64,000 bases of DNA from Shewanella sp. CG12_big_fil_rev_8_21_14_0_65_47_15 (GTDB lineage: Bacteria; Pseudomonadota; Gammaproteobacteria; Enterobacterales; Shewanellaceae), in contig NZ_PFGL01000044.1 in the NCBI RefSeq assembly GCF_002783505.1, positions 34,642-98,641 on the forward strand, given 5' to 3'. Below the pieces are notes generated by a model. The model saw only the letters and a program-made list of their open reading frames with translations. It was not told the DNA's origin and searched no databases. Position 1 is the stretch's first letter. Every line of letters starts with the position of its first letter. Both the position numbers and the translations under genes were made by a program. Positions 45,259 to 54,584 of this stretch are shown one piece after another.

Positions 45259-45345
45259 CTAGATTAGTAGGCCTAGACAAGTTGATGGTTTGATTATTTA
45301 GGTAGAACAGCTACTTAGCCTCTTATTTTTACCATCCTAATCTAG
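45259..45345. repeat. Separated inverted repeat upstream of the methyltransferase-helicase unit
   Basis: CTAGATTAG at 45259-45267 and its exact reverse complement CTAATCTAG at 45337-45345 bracket the intergenic space between the methyltransferase and AHSA1 genes. They could be paired regulator sites or the trace of an insertion boundary. Confidence 0.4.
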
Positions 45346-45375
45346 GGTAAATTTTTTAAACAAGGAGATGGTGTT

Positions 45376-45831
45376 ATGTCTGATAAAACAGGGACGGTTC
45401 GACTACATCGCGTGCTGCGTGCGCCTGTCGCTCGAGTGTATAACGCTTTTACGGATAAGCAGGCGCTTGAGCGCTGGTTGCCGCCCTATGGCTTTGTGGG
45501 GACGATTCACGAGTTCGATATCAAGGTTGGCGGTGGTTATCGAATGTCATTTACAAACTTTAGTCGTGGGGGCAGTCATTCCTTCAGCGTAATATTTACT
45601 GAGCTTATTCCCGGTAAGCGGATCTCCCATACGGATAGATTCGATGATGCCAATCTTCCCGGTGAAATGCAGGTGACGATTGATTTTACGCAGGTGTGTT
45701 GTGGTACGAGTCTCAGTATTGTTCAGCAAGGCATCCCCAGTGTGATCCCTGAGGAGATGTGTTACTTAGGTTGGCAGGAGTCACTCGAGCAACTGGCGCG
45801 GCTCGTCGAACCGGAGATCCCTAACGGCTAA
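45376..45831 (+). CDS. SRPBCC / AHSA1-family protein
   Basis: A 151-aa START-like fold protein with the typical opening APVARVYNAFTDKQALERWLPP, GGGYRMSFT and a C-terminal GWQESLEQLARLVE helix. ATG preceded by AAGGAGA at eight bases. Members bind hydrophobic ligands or act as Hsp90 activator-like proteins; no specific function can be assigned. It stands alone. Confidence 0.85.
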   Translation: MSDKTGTVRLHRVLRAPVARVYNAFTDKQALERWLPPYGFVGTIHEFDIKVGGGYRMSFTNFSRGGSHSFSVIFTELIPGKRISHTDRFDDANLPGEMQVTIDFTQVCCGTSLSIVQQGIPSVIPEEMCYLGWQESLEQLARLVEPEIPNG

Positions 45832-45856
45832 CGCTTAGGATGCCTGTTGTAAATAA

Positions 45857-45946
45857 ATTCAAGCGGAACTGGCTGGGGATTATCAGTATATTGGTCGTTT
45901 AGTTGAGGATGTGCTGGTTGAAAAACGGGATAAGAAAGATTGTTAA
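45857..45946 (+). pseudogene. Possible 3' remnant of a protein gene
   Basis: A 29-codon frame with no start codon, opened by an upstream in-frame stop, reads as an ordinary protein C-terminus (AELAGDYQYIGRLVEDVL and a charged tail). It lies in the 412-base gap between the AHSA1 gene and ybiT. The rest of that gap holds only the terminator at 46148. I cannot identify the parent gene. Confidence 0.25.
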
Positions 45947-46147
45947 GCCAACGTCAAATCACTAAAACGGCTTTTACTCACTGTTGCTGTATTCGTTTTG
46001 GTTGTCATGGGGACACTTCAAATAAGTGCATGCTTTATAGCTCTAGCCCATGAATAAACAGCAGTAAGCCGATTGAAATATCGGCAAAAACCAACCGCCT
46101 CCATCTAAAATTCCGGTCTTAAAAATCCATCATAACTCACAATAAAA

Positions 46148-46183
46148 AGCCGCCATGGTATTACTCATGGCGGCTCTTATGCT
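46148..46183 (-). terminator. Terminator after ybiT
   Basis: A perfect 10-bp stem (46148-46157 with 46166-46175) followed on the minus strand by TTTTTATT. It is 69 bases past the ybiT stop. Confidence 0.75.
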
Positions 46184-46243
46184 GATGGGATTTTGGACCC
46201 AAGACGATGACTGAATAGTGTCGCCTAGGTGTTTAGCCTATCG

Positions 46244-47863
46244 CTACCTTTTTTTCGCATCGAGCTCGGCCTGCGCTTGGGCTTGGCTTGCAAGGTACTC
46301 ATCGAAGGTGCCTTGGAAGTTAATCAGCTTTCTCTCTTTAATATCAATAATCCGTGTTGCCAATGATGAAACAAACTCACGGTCGTGGCTGACGAAGATT
46401 AAGGTGCCTTCAAAGTCCTTAAGCGCATTGTTTAATGCTTCAATGGCTTCCATATCCATATGGTTGGTGGGTTCGTCCATGATGATGACGTTAATGTCTT
46501 GCATCATTAACTTACCGAAAATTAAGCGGTTTTTCTCACCGCCCGAACAGTTGCGGGCTTTTTTGTTGGCGTCATCTTCGGTAAACAGTAGTCGGCCAAG
46601 CATGGCGCGGACCATCAGGTCGTTATGCTTGGGTTGGCGCCATTGATCCATCCATTCCATGATGGTGAGATCGTTATCAAAATCTGAGGTGCTGTCCTGT
46701 GGGCAATAACCGATAGAGGCATTTTCGGACCACTTAATCACGCCTTGGTTATGGATGAATTCATTCACTAGGCAGCGCAATAGGGTGGTTTTACCTACGC
46801 CGTTTTCGCCGATAATCGCCAGTTTGGCGCCCGCTTCGAGGATTAAGTCGCCGCCTTGGAAGAGTAACTCACCGTCAAATCCATGGCCGAGATTTTCAAG
46901 AATTAAGGCTTGGCGGTGCATTTTTTTGCCCGCGGCAAAGCGAATGGATGGGGTGATCCGGCTCGATGATTTCACTTCATCTAGCTTAATTTTATCCATG
47001 CGTTTGGCCCGTGAACTGGCTTGCTTGGCCTTAGAGGCGTTAGCACCAAAACGGTTAACGAAGTCCTGTAATTCTTCAATCTCGGCGCTCTTTTTGGCGT
47101 TGCCCGCCAATAGCTGTTCCCGCAGCAGGGAGGATTGGGCTAAAAAGTACTCGTAGTTGCCGGGGTAAATGCGCAGTTCGCCGTAATCAATATCCGCCAT
47201 ATGGGTGCAGACGGCATTCAAGAAATGCCTATCGTGGGAGATGATGATCATGGTGCATTTGCGCTTATTCAGCTCAGTTTCGAGCCAACTAATGGTATGA
47301 ATATCCAAGTTGTTGGTCGGTTCGTCGAGCAGCAAAATATCGGGGTTTGCAAACAGCGCTTGGGCTAATAACACCCGCAGTTTCCAGCCCGGTGCCACCT
47401 GGGACATAGGGCCATAATGGAAGGATTCTTCGATACCCGCTTCGATCAGGATTTCGCCCGCGCGGCTTTCGGCGCTGTAGCCGTCCATCTCGGCAAATTC
47501 ACTTTCAAGATCGCCCACCCGCATACCGTCTTCTTCACTCATGTCGGGCTTAGCGTAAATGGCATCACGTTCCTGCTTGACTTTCCATAGCTGAACATCA
47601 CCCATGATCACCGCATCGATCACTGAGTATTGCTCGAAGGCGAATTGATCTTGGCTTAGGGTGCCGACCTTTAATCCCGGGGTGATGGACACGTTGCCCG
47701 AGGTGGGGGCGAGTGTACCGCTTAAGATTTTCATAAAGGTGGATTTGCCGCAGCCGTTAGCGCCAATCAAACCGTAGCGGTTGCCGTTGCCAAATTTTGC
47801 CGAGATGTTTTCAAACAAGGGCTCGGGGCCGAATTGCATGGTGATATTTGCGGTAGAGATCAA
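46244..47863 (-). CDS. ybiT: ABC-F family ATPase YbiT
   Basis: A 539-aa soluble ABC-F protein with two ATPase domains and no membrane part. First Walker [10 protein letters not shown] (about 35-43) and second GENGVGKTT, signature motifs [14 protein letters not shown] and CSGGEKNRL, Walker [12 protein letters not shown] and [10 protein letters not shown], and the P-site tRNA interaction motif region between them. It aligns closely from the first residue ([12 protein letters not shown]) with E. coli YbiT. ABC-F proteins act on the ribosome to relieve stalling. The first signature motif is PGWKL rather than LSGGQ, as in YbiT. Confidence 0.93.
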   Translation of the reverse strand: MISTANITMQFGPEPLFENISAKFGNGNRYGLIGANGCGKSTFMKILSGTLAPTSGNVSITPGLKVGTLSQDQFAFEQYSVIDAVIMGDVQLWKVKQERDAIYAKPDMSEEDGMRVGDLESEFAEMDGYSAESRAGEILIEAGIEESFHYGPMSQVAPGWKLRVLLAQALFANPDILLLDEPTNNLDIHTISWLETELNKRKCTMIIISHDRHFLNAVCTHMADIDYGELRIYPGNYEYFLAQSSLLREQLLAGNAKKSAEIEELQDFVNRFGANASKAKQASSRAKRMDKIKLDEVKSSSRITPSIRFAAGKKMHRQALILENLGHGFDGELLFQGGDLILEAGAKLAIIGENGVGKTTLLRCLVNEFIHNQGVIKWSENASIGYCPQDSTSDFDNDLTIMEWMDQWRQPKHNDLMVRAMLGRLLFTEDDANKKARNCSGGEKNRLIFGKLMMQDINVIIMDEPTNHMDMEAIEALNNALKDFEGTLIFVSHDREFVSSLATRIIDIKERKLINFQGTFDEYLASQAQAQAELDAKKR

Positions 47864-48035
47864 GGGTATGTCCTAGGAGTAACGTCTTAATAAAAGGCTT
47901 AAACCGGCTGCGTTGCTGACAAACGCCGTTGCAACAATGATGGTTATGTCAGCAAAGTCTTGGCCAAGATAATTTGGCCGCGCAGTATAGCGATTTCATG
48001 CCCAAGATGCGAGTTACAAACAAAATCCTTAGGGA

Positions 48036-48066
48036 TAAAAAATGAACCGAGCCCTTGGGCTCGGTT
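48036..48066 (-). terminator. Terminator after the phytase gene
   Basis: On the minus strand a 10-bp perfect stem (48045-48054 with 48057-48066) runs into a T6 tract. It separates the phytate operon from ybiT. Confidence 0.85.
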
Positions 48067-48109
48067 ATGACCTGCCATAATAGCGGCTTATCGCACGGCT
48101 TTATCACCG

Positions 48110-50095
48110 CTAATGAAGCGAGATTTTTTCGACAATACTGCTCCAAGGTAACCATTTAAAAGATTGGTTATTATCGGGTAAATGGTTGTGCCCATCCTGC
48201 ACGACTAACATCCCTTGTTGCCAAGCCCCTTTACCAACGGCAAGATGTGTCACCGCCAAACCATCGGTCTCGCTGCTGCCATCGATACTGGTTTCGCGGC
48301 CATTTTCAACACCGCTCATGTTCACTCCGATCCGAAAGCGTCCTACTTGGGCATAGGGCGGTTTGGTCTGATACAAGAGATAACTATTATTGCCTTGGCT
48401 TGAGACCACCAGCAGATCCTGTTTTTTACCTTGGATCTGAGCGCCTAAGTAGAGTGCAATACCTTCGACATCGGGCACTAAATCTCCTTCGGCTTTGATG
48501 ATAAGCTCGCCTTGAGTATCGCCATTGGCCTTAGCATTAAAGCGCCAAATGCCTTTATCCTCTTCACCGATAAACAGCGCGTGTTGAGCTTCATCGACCA
48601 CACAACCTTCGACTTGGCTTGGGGTATGGATATCTCGAAGGAGCTGGATACTCGGGCCATTGGCTTGCCAGTCGACACGGTACTGGGCAATGCGGCCGGA
48701 TTTTTCATTCGCGAACACATAAAGATTGTCGGCATCTTGATACAAACACATGCCATAAATATCCACCAAGTCGGTGGCTTGATTGGGGTATTCAACAATC
48801 TTGCCCTGTGGATTGATTTCATAAAAGGCGAGACTGTCGTTATCCCTTAAGGTCGCGACAGCGATATCGCGCTTTTTACCGCCCAGCATGACCTGTTGAC
48901 GTAAATCGACATTATTAATCCGCCCCGATGGCAGGGCTTGCATTTGCTCGCCGCGCATATTAAAGCTCAGTAGTCCCCAGCGTTTGTTGGTGCCGAGCAC
49001 GAGACTTTGTTCAGGCTGTGTGGGATGTACCCAAATCGCGGGATCATCCATGGTATCGCCGGGTCTGTCCGATGGAGCGCTTTCAACCCAAGCAGGGATC
49101 TCGACGATCTGATCCTGAGGTTTTGTTTGGCTTGTGTTGGGCGCTGCGGGAAGCCGCATTTTAGTCAATAAATACTGATCGGTTTTATCATCATAGAGGG
49201 CAAACTGGATTGTCGTGCTGGTATTATTTTCGCTTAGATAGCCACTGAGTCCTTGTACCTTACCCAAGTCGTAGTTCGCAATCGCCTGTTTATCTAACGT
49301 CAGTTCACCTTTTTTATTGCTTAACAGCAACTTGCCATCAATTACCTGCATGCCTGTAATATCATTGTCAAGCGAGGCCAAGATCAACTTGGCACTGTTG
49401 TCGGCAAAGGGGCTGGCATCAAATTGCCAAACGCCGGCTTCGGGCTCACTGACTAATAGCGTATCGCCATCAATAGCACAACTGGTGCTGTTAACCGGAA
49501 TCGCTTGGCTGCGCAGCTTTTGGGGGACAAAGTGGCCCGCATCACCCAAGAGCCACTGCTCGCTATAACCATCTTCACCACCAAACCAAGCGTAGATATT
49601 GCCATCCTGCAGCCTTGGCTGAATACAGATCCAATTGATTTCAAACTGGGTCATAGGTAACAGCGGCAACATATTGGTTGCAACTTTGCCTGCTATTTGC
49701 TTGAGCATTATCGGCCGGATCCGATCGGCGCGGCGATCGAGTGTTAAGACATAGGGATCGCTAAAGGCTAACAGCTCAAATTCACCTTTGACTAAGGTTG
49801 CGGCCGCGGGCAGCGACGTATTTTCCACTGTTGGCATCGTTTGTAGTATCAGCCCTTGTTTTTCACTGACCCAGAGCCAAGCTGGCGCGTTTGGGCTTTG
49901 CGGCGTTTTGGGTGTTGAACTCCCATTGGCGGCAAATATTAATGGTTGTGCTTGGCTGCCCTTATGGGCTGCGACCGAATAGGGCGCCTGCGCTAAGGCG
50001 CTGGCGTGTATACCCATAACACCGAACAACGCCAAGGTGATTTTTCGACTAATCGAGCCGTAATAAGCACGGAAATAAGTTAAAGATTTAGTCAT
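48110..50095 (-). CDS. Dual-domain beta-propeller phytase
   Basis: A 661-aa secreted enzyme with a signal peptide (cleavage after about residue 36, ASALA). It has an N-terminal propeller-like half of low similarity (about 40-330) and a C-terminal beta-propeller phytase domain (about 335-655) with the calcium- and phosphate-site blocks TMDDPAIWVHP, NNVDLRQ, YGMCLYQ, VPDVEGIALY, SSQGNNSY and SSETDGLAV. The enzyme releases phosphate from inositol hexakisphosphate. Length fits the dual-domain phytases known in Shewanella. It is 26 bases after the TonB receptor gene, and a Pho-box-like promoter precedes the pair. Confidence 0.9.
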   Translation of the reverse strand: MTKSLTYFRAYYGSISRKITLALFGVMGIHASALAQAPYSVAAHKGSQAQPLIFAANGSSTPKTPQSPNAPAWLWVSEKQGLILQTMPTVENTSLPAAATLVKGEFELLAFSDPYVLTLDRRADRIRPIMLKQIAGKVATNMLPLLPMTQFEINWICIQPRLQDGNIYAWFGGEDGYSEQWLLGDAGHFVPQKLRSQAIPVNSTSCAIDGDTLLVSEPEAGVWQFDASPFADNSAKLILASLDNDITGMQVIDGKLLLSNKKGELTLDKQAIANYDLGKVQGLSGYLSENNTSTTIQFALYDDKTDQYLLTKMRLPAAPNTSQTKPQDQIVEIPAWVESAPSDRPGDTMDDPAIWVHPTQPEQSLVLGTNKRWGLLSFNMRGEQMQALPSGRINNVDLRQQVMLGGKKRDIAVATLRDNDSLAFYEINPQGKIVEYPNQATDLVDIYGMCLYQDADNLYVFANEKSGRIAQYRVDWQANGPSIQLLRDIHTPSQVEGCVVDEAQHALFIGEEDKGIWRFNAKANGDTQGELIIKAEGDLVPDVEGIALYLGAQIQGKKQDLLVVSSQGNNSYLLYQTKPPYAQVGRFRIGVNMSGVENGRETSIDGSSETDGLAVTHLAVGKGAWQQGMLVVQDGHNHLPDNNQSFKWLPWSSIVEKISLH

Positions 50096-50121
50096 TGCTT
50101 TCTTCTTTTATCAATAGGTTA

Positions 50122-52950
50122 TTAGTAGTTTGTGTACTGCACGCCCAACTGGAAGGTGCGGCCATAGGACTCATATTGGGCGTTATAGGCGCTGTTACCC
50201 GTGTAGCTGTAATAGGGCTCGTCAGTCAGATTTACTCCTTTGAAATACAAGGTTAAATTGCTGGTTAGATGGGCTTTAGCGACAAAGTCCCATTGCAGAT
50301 GATTGTCTTCATAGAGATCATAGCGCTCATCACTTAGCTCAGTGACTTCCTGTAAATATTCGGATTTATAGGCCGCCGATAACCAAACACTGGCGTAGCT
50401 ATTTTCGTACCCTAACGAGAGGTTCGCGGTCAGATCCGATTGGCTTGGCATCGGGATATCGCGGCTGAGTAATTGGCCATCCTCAATCCAACTGATGCTG
50501 GCGCTGGAATCTGTGTAGGTGAGGTTGGAGTTAAGGACTAGCGCATTAAATGGCTCGGGTAAAAAGCTAAATTCCTGCACATAGCTAAGTTCCAGCCCGA
50601 AAATGTCGGCGCTGTCACCATTGACAAAAGTCACGGCGCTGTGGGCATCCAGGTAGTCACCACGGCCTGCTAAATCCGCCTGATAAATAAAATTTTCGAT
50701 ATCTTTATAGAAAAGCCCCGCCGAGACTAAGCCGATATTGCCGAAGTAGTGCTCCAGACTGATATCAAGGTTCATTGATTCAAGCGATTTAAGCTCTGGA
50801 TTACCAAAGGCTAAGTCAATATCGCCATCATCCTCTTCGAGTAAATAACCAGGAGCTAATTGACCAAAGGTTGGGCGCACTAAGGTGTTCGTCCACGCGG
50901 CGCGCAGCACGGTATTTTCGGTGTAACGATAGGTGAGGTGCAGCGCCGGCAGCCAATGATCTTCATCGCGGGAATGATTGATATCGATAAATTCGCCTTT
51001 GGCGCCATCATAACCTGAGCCTGTAGAATCCCATTGATTTTGCTCGAAACGCAGCCCAGTTAATATTCTCAGCTTACCGATATCCATATGGCCCATCAGG
51101 TAGGCAGCATTAATATCTTCACTAATATCAAAATCGTTAATGGTGGACTCGACCTCATCGCGATTGCTGTTTGCATCAAGGCTGTCAATCACCTCCCACA
51201 ATGGGGCTGAATTAATGCCTGCACCGAAGCGGCCTAAGCTATAGTCGAGTTCATTAGCCGCATAGTGGCTAAGGAACAGGGCATCATCGCTCACACCTTG
51301 ATCGGCTAAGTCGCTGTAGATCCAAATATCTTCCCGATTACTTTTATCGCGGCGGCTCACTTTCACCCCTGTTTTGACTTCGGCGCTGTAGTTGCCAAGG
51401 GTGAGTTGGCGGCTAAGATCGACATTCACCGCATTGATAGTGTCTTCGGCCTTGGAGGCGGCGATTTCAATTTCATCCAGCTCAAAATTTTGGTTTTGGT
51501 AGTAGTCTTCGGGGGCGATAATCTGTGGCTGCTGTGTATTACTAAAGCCGATATTATCAATCTTGGCGACAAAGTCGGCGCCGGCAATATCCCGCGTTTT
51601 TTCGGCGCTGGCGGTGCTGTGGCTCGCTTGATAATCAAAGGTCCAACGGTCAAAGCGGGTTTGGCCGCCGAGCACAAAGGAGGTGATATTTTGGTTTTCG
51701 GTACGCGACTTGAGTGAGCGGGTGGTTTTACCTTGGCTGAGTTCGCCTGCTTGCAGCGGCGATTTCCACTTGGTTTTAGCACTGTTGCGGGTTTCGGTAT
51801 CATCAAACTCGCTATAAAGTGTGCGCAGATATAAGTCGGTATCATCGCTTGGACGATAATCAAAGTTCACTCCGATACCTAAACGCTCACGATTGATTTC
51901 ATAATCACGGGAATCAATAGATTCAAGGGCCGCGTCATCAAAGCCAGTATCATCCGCAAACGCCCAATTACCACCCGTTTCGACGTTATCAGAGCCAAAG
52001 TCGCGGTTATACCAACTGGTACCGATGGCAATACCAAAATTGTCGGCAATGATATCGCTGTAACTGGCCGCTAATTTAGGGTTGGTATTATCGGTTAAGG
52101 TATCTTGGCTCGCTTCGGCGCTAAGGTTGAAGTAAGTATCATCGCGATCGAAGGCGGAAAGACTTTTCACTTCAATCGCACCGCCTAGGGCATCGGCATC
52201 CATATCTGGGGTTAAGGTTTTACTCACTTCTACCGATTGCAGCAGATCCGATGGCACCACATCAAGTGCGACAGCGCGTCTATCGCTTTCGGGCGAGGGT
52301 AGGCGAGTGCCGTTCATCGAGACTGAGTTATAGTCTGGTGCCATACCGCGTACCCGCACAAAGCGACCTTCGCCCTGATCCCGCTCGATCGATAGCCCAG
52401 GCACCCGCTGCAGCGACTCACTGATATTACTGTCGGGGAAATTCCCCAGCACATCGGCGCTCACCACACTCAGCACATTATCGGCGCCGCGCTGGCGGTT
52501 CATCGATTTACTGAGGGCGCCTTGTTGCCCAACTACGCGGATATGCTCTACATCTTGACTGCTTAAGCCGATATCTTGCAGTGTGGTTTGTTTGTCACGG
52601 ATGCTGACTCTATGTTCAGTCGGCATAGCGCCTAGGTAATTGACGACTAAGGTGTAATCACCATCTTGCACTCCCACAAAAAAGAAGCGGCCATCACGGC
52701 CAGCCTGCTGGCTCAGATTCAGTTCTTTTAAGGTCACTGTCGCGCCCGCAAGGGGTTGTTGACTGCTGTTATCGCGAATTTGCCCTTCCAGCTTACCCAC
52801 GGCAAGGGCGTTAGTACTAAAACCCGCGATCATCATCGCTAAGCTTATCGCCGAAAGGCGTGACGAAATGGATTTGGACGCTTTTGGGATTAAGCGCTCT
52901 TTGCGTGGCGCAGAAGTCCCAGCTTTTAATGGTAATGTGCCAGATTGCAT
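50122..52950 (-). CDS. TonB-dependent outer-membrane receptor of the phytate locus
   Basis: A 942-aa receptor. A long N-terminal leader (signal core about residues 33-50, cleaved after ALA) precedes a carboxypeptidase-regulatory-like domain (about 52-125, LEGQIRDNSSQQPLAGATV), a plug (about 140-260, with VRVRGMAPDYNSVSMNGTRL) and a 22-strand-type barrel ending in an aromatic-containing strand (FQLGVQYTNY). It is first in the operon with phytase, so its cargo is probably phytate or its breakdown products. The nearest start alternatives would shorten the leader. Confidence 0.9.
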   Translation of the reverse strand: MQSGTLPLKAGTSAPRKERLIPKASKSISSRLSAISLAMMIAGFSTNALAVGKLEGQIRDNSSQQPLAGATVTLKELNLSQQAGRDGRFFFVGVQDGDYTLVVNYLGAMPTEHRVSIRDKQTTLQDIGLSSQDVEHIRVVGQQGALSKSMNRQRGADNVLSVVSADVLGNFPDSNISESLQRVPGLSIERDQGEGRFVRVRGMAPDYNSVSMNGTRLPSPESDRRAVALDVVPSDLLQSVEVSKTLTPDMDADALGGAIEVKSLSAFDRDDTYFNLSAEASQDTLTDNTNPKLAASYSDIIADNFGIAIGTSWYNRDFGSDNVETGGNWAFADDTGFDDAALESIDSRDYEINRERLGIGVNFDYRPSDDTDLYLRTLYSEFDDTETRNSAKTKWKSPLQAGELSQGKTTRSLKSRTENQNITSFVLGGQTRFDRWTFDYQASHSTASAEKTRDIAGADFVAKIDNIGFSNTQQPQIIAPEDYYQNQNFELDEIEIAASKAEDTINAVNVDLSRQLTLGNYSAEVKTGVKVSRRDKSNREDIWIYSDLADQGVSDDALFLSHYAANELDYSLGRFGAGINSAPLWEVIDSLDANSNRDEVESTINDFDISEDINAAYLMGHMDIGKLRILTGLRFEQNQWDSTGSGYDGAKGEFIDINHSRDEDHWLPALHLTYRYTENTVLRAAWTNTLVRPTFGQLAPGYLLEEDDGDIDLAFGNPELKSLESMNLDISLEHYFGNIGLVSAGLFYKDIENFIYQADLAGRGDYLDAHSAVTFVNGDSADIFGLELSYVQEFSFLPEPFNALVLNSNLTYTDSSASISWIEDGQLLSRDIPMPSQSDLTANLSLGYENSYASVWLSAAYKSEYLQEVTELSDERYDLYEDNHLQWDFVAKAHLTSNLTLYFKGVNLTDEPYYSYTGNSAYNAQYESYGRTFQLGVQYTNY

Positions 52951-53040
52951 ATAGTGGTTCCTATTGTTTTAAGGCTGATTTTTTAAGACAGAGTTTTAGG
53001 GATGTTTTGACTGCGTGCTTGCCATCCGTTAATGGCCGTC

Positions 53041-53074
53041 AAGTTAGGGGAGCTTAATGTCAGATTTGTGACGG
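53041..53074 (-). promoter_or_regulatory. Pho-box-like promoter of the TonB receptor-phytase operon
   Basis: On the minus strand two 11-base units, CCGTCACAAAT and CTGACATTAAG, match the PhoB repeat CTGTCATAAAT at about 9 and 8 of 11 positions. TAACTT follows ten bases after CTGACAT, the position of the -10 element in E. coli Pho promoters. It lies about 95 bases before the receptor start codon. Confidence 0.6.
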
Positions 53075-53520
53075 GATTTTGTGGTTGCTGCTTTTGGGGA
53101 TACTTAGGGCGTCCAAAATGGTGTTTTGATCGTGGCAATGAGCCAAAATGACTTCAAAAAATGGATCCGATAAATCGCCAAGAATGAGCCTTAAGATCTG
53201 ACGACTTGAGAGTGAATTAGGTGTGATATATGGCTTAAAATACTTTTTTTATAAATGCTTATCGATTTTTAGCCATGTATGTCGATGCAAATTGAAATCA
53301 GATGCTTGATACATAGCGCCCGCAAGGATAGCGCGAAGCTAAGGACAAATCGGTGGGACTTATTCTGTTAATCAGCGTGTTTATCATGATCTTAAAAAAT
53401 GCCTGAGCTAATTTGCCGCCCTAGGATGGGGGTGAGTATTATGATTTGCCTTATTATTGTTTTAAATTCAATTGATTAGATGGTTTTTATGCGTTTGGCA
53501 CGATTGCTAATTAGTAAGCC

Positions 53521-53554
53521 GCGTCACGGATTTGTCATAAAAGCTCGCTAACTT
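53521..53554 (+). promoter_or_regulatory. Pho-box-like promoter of the GGDEF-araC unit
   Basis: GCGTCACGGAT then TTGTCATAAAA form an 11-base direct repeat; the second unit matches the PhoB consensus at 9 of 11, the first weakly. TAACTT follows TTGTCAT by ten bases, the same layout and the same -10 as the divergent receptor promoter. It ends 64 bases before the GGDEF start. Confidence 0.5.
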
Positions 53555-53618
53555 GCACCCCCATAGCATTTTCACTGGAATTTGCCCCTTTAGGGCTTAA
53601 CACAACAAGGTGTGTACT

Positions 53619-54584
53619 TTGGGAACCACTGCAAAATCATTACGCTTAGCCTGCGTCTACGGCTTAAGCCTGCTTATTATCTTTATTGTGCCGCTGTATC
53701 TCTGGCAGAGCAGCACGGCTAAACCCATTGCTGAGGTGGATTGGCTCGATGTTGCCACCGAAGGCGCCTTATTTGTGCTCGGCATGTGCTGGCTGATGGT
53801 GATAGTGTCGGTACGGCCTTCTGGTCGCGTTACCAATCTCTTAATTGCGGGTCTATCAAGCTATTGTTTAGGTTGCTATTTGGATCTGCTGGATGAGATA
53901 TTTATTGTTAAAACCCTCCCTATATATAACTGGTTTGAAAAAATGCCCACGCCAGTCGGGTTGCTGGTGCTTACTGGCGGTTTATGGTTATGGCGAGATG
54001 AGCAAACCGTGGTCAATCGCCAGCTACAAACTCGGGAGCAATTTCACCGTGAGCATCAATTAACCGATAGTCTGACCTTGCTCAATGATGCCAAGGCCTT
54101 TGAGCATCACTTAGTAAAACAATTGTCACAAAATCAAACATTTGGTTTATTAATGCTTGATGTCGATAATTTTCATCAATATAACAAAATTAAAGGAGTA
54201 GAAGAGGGCGATAGGCTCTTATCTCAGTTGGCATTATGGCTAAGTTCAACCTTGCGAAATCAGGATTTGGTCTGCCGCTACGCTGGAGATCGCTTTGTTA
54301 TCTTGCTTCGCGGGGCAATCCCGCCCTTAGTTAGCGTGATGGCAGAGCAGTTGCAGCAAGGGATTAAGGGGTTTAATTGTAGCGCGACAGTGGTGTGGAC
54401 GCTGCCTTCACCCAAAGTGCTCCCTCAGCAGGAGAGCAAACTCACTGCCAAAGAAGAGGCCGCAGTATTACTGCAGTTATTGAATCAAAAAATATCACAG
54501 CAAAAAGAAAAACGAATGTCAATAACGGTCGCTCAGAACTCCTTTAATGCGCTGGATAAATCAGCCCTAAGCGAGCTTAACTAA
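53619..54584 (+). CDS. Membrane GGDEF protein with degenerate active site
   Basis: A 321-aa protein with about four N-terminal membrane segments (residues 8-125) and a C-terminal GGDEF-fold domain. The signature is AGDRF (222-226) instead of GGDEF, so cyclase activity is doubtful. The inhibitory-site RxxD is intact (RNQD, 213-216), which would let it bind c-di-GMP as a receptor. I prefer the TTG at 53619, eight bases after AAGG, to the GTG at 53610. Its stop overlaps the araC start by one base (TAATG). Confidence 0.8.
   Translation: MGTTAKSLRLACVYGLSLLIIFIVPLYLWQSSTAKPIAEVDWLDVATEGALFVLGMCWLMVIVSVRPSGRVTNLLIAGLSSYCLGCYLDLLDEIFIVKTLPIYNWFEKMPTPVGLLVLTGGLWLWRDEQTVVNRQLQTREQFHREHQLTDSLTLLNDAKAFEHHLVKQLSQNQTFGLLMLDVDNFHQYNKIKGVEEGDRLLSQLALWLSSTLRNQDLVCRYAGDRFVILLRGAIPPLVSVMAEQLQQGIKGFNCSATVVWTLPSPKVLPQQESKLTAKEEAAVLLQLLNQKISQQKEKRMSITVAQNSFNALDKSALSELN

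Larger units (their letters stand above)
52951..53618. other. Divergent control region between the phytate operon and GGDEF-araC
   Basis: This 668-base gene-free stretch holds two divergent Pho-box-like promoters (53041-53074 and 53521-53554). A 17-codon GTG frame at 53353-53406 with AAGGA upstream would encode one short membrane helix, but evidence is thin. The rest is AT-rich without clear structure. Confidence 0.6.

Noticed and set aside
45225..45375. LexA SOS box controlling the methyltransferase-helicase unit
   Set aside because: No CTGT-N8-ACAG-like palindrome was found in the upstream region.
53353..53406. 17-aa GTG-start membrane peptide in the phytate control region
   Set aside because: AAGGA is well placed and the sequence is hydrophobic, but the frame is very short and lies between the two promoters; kept only as a note.
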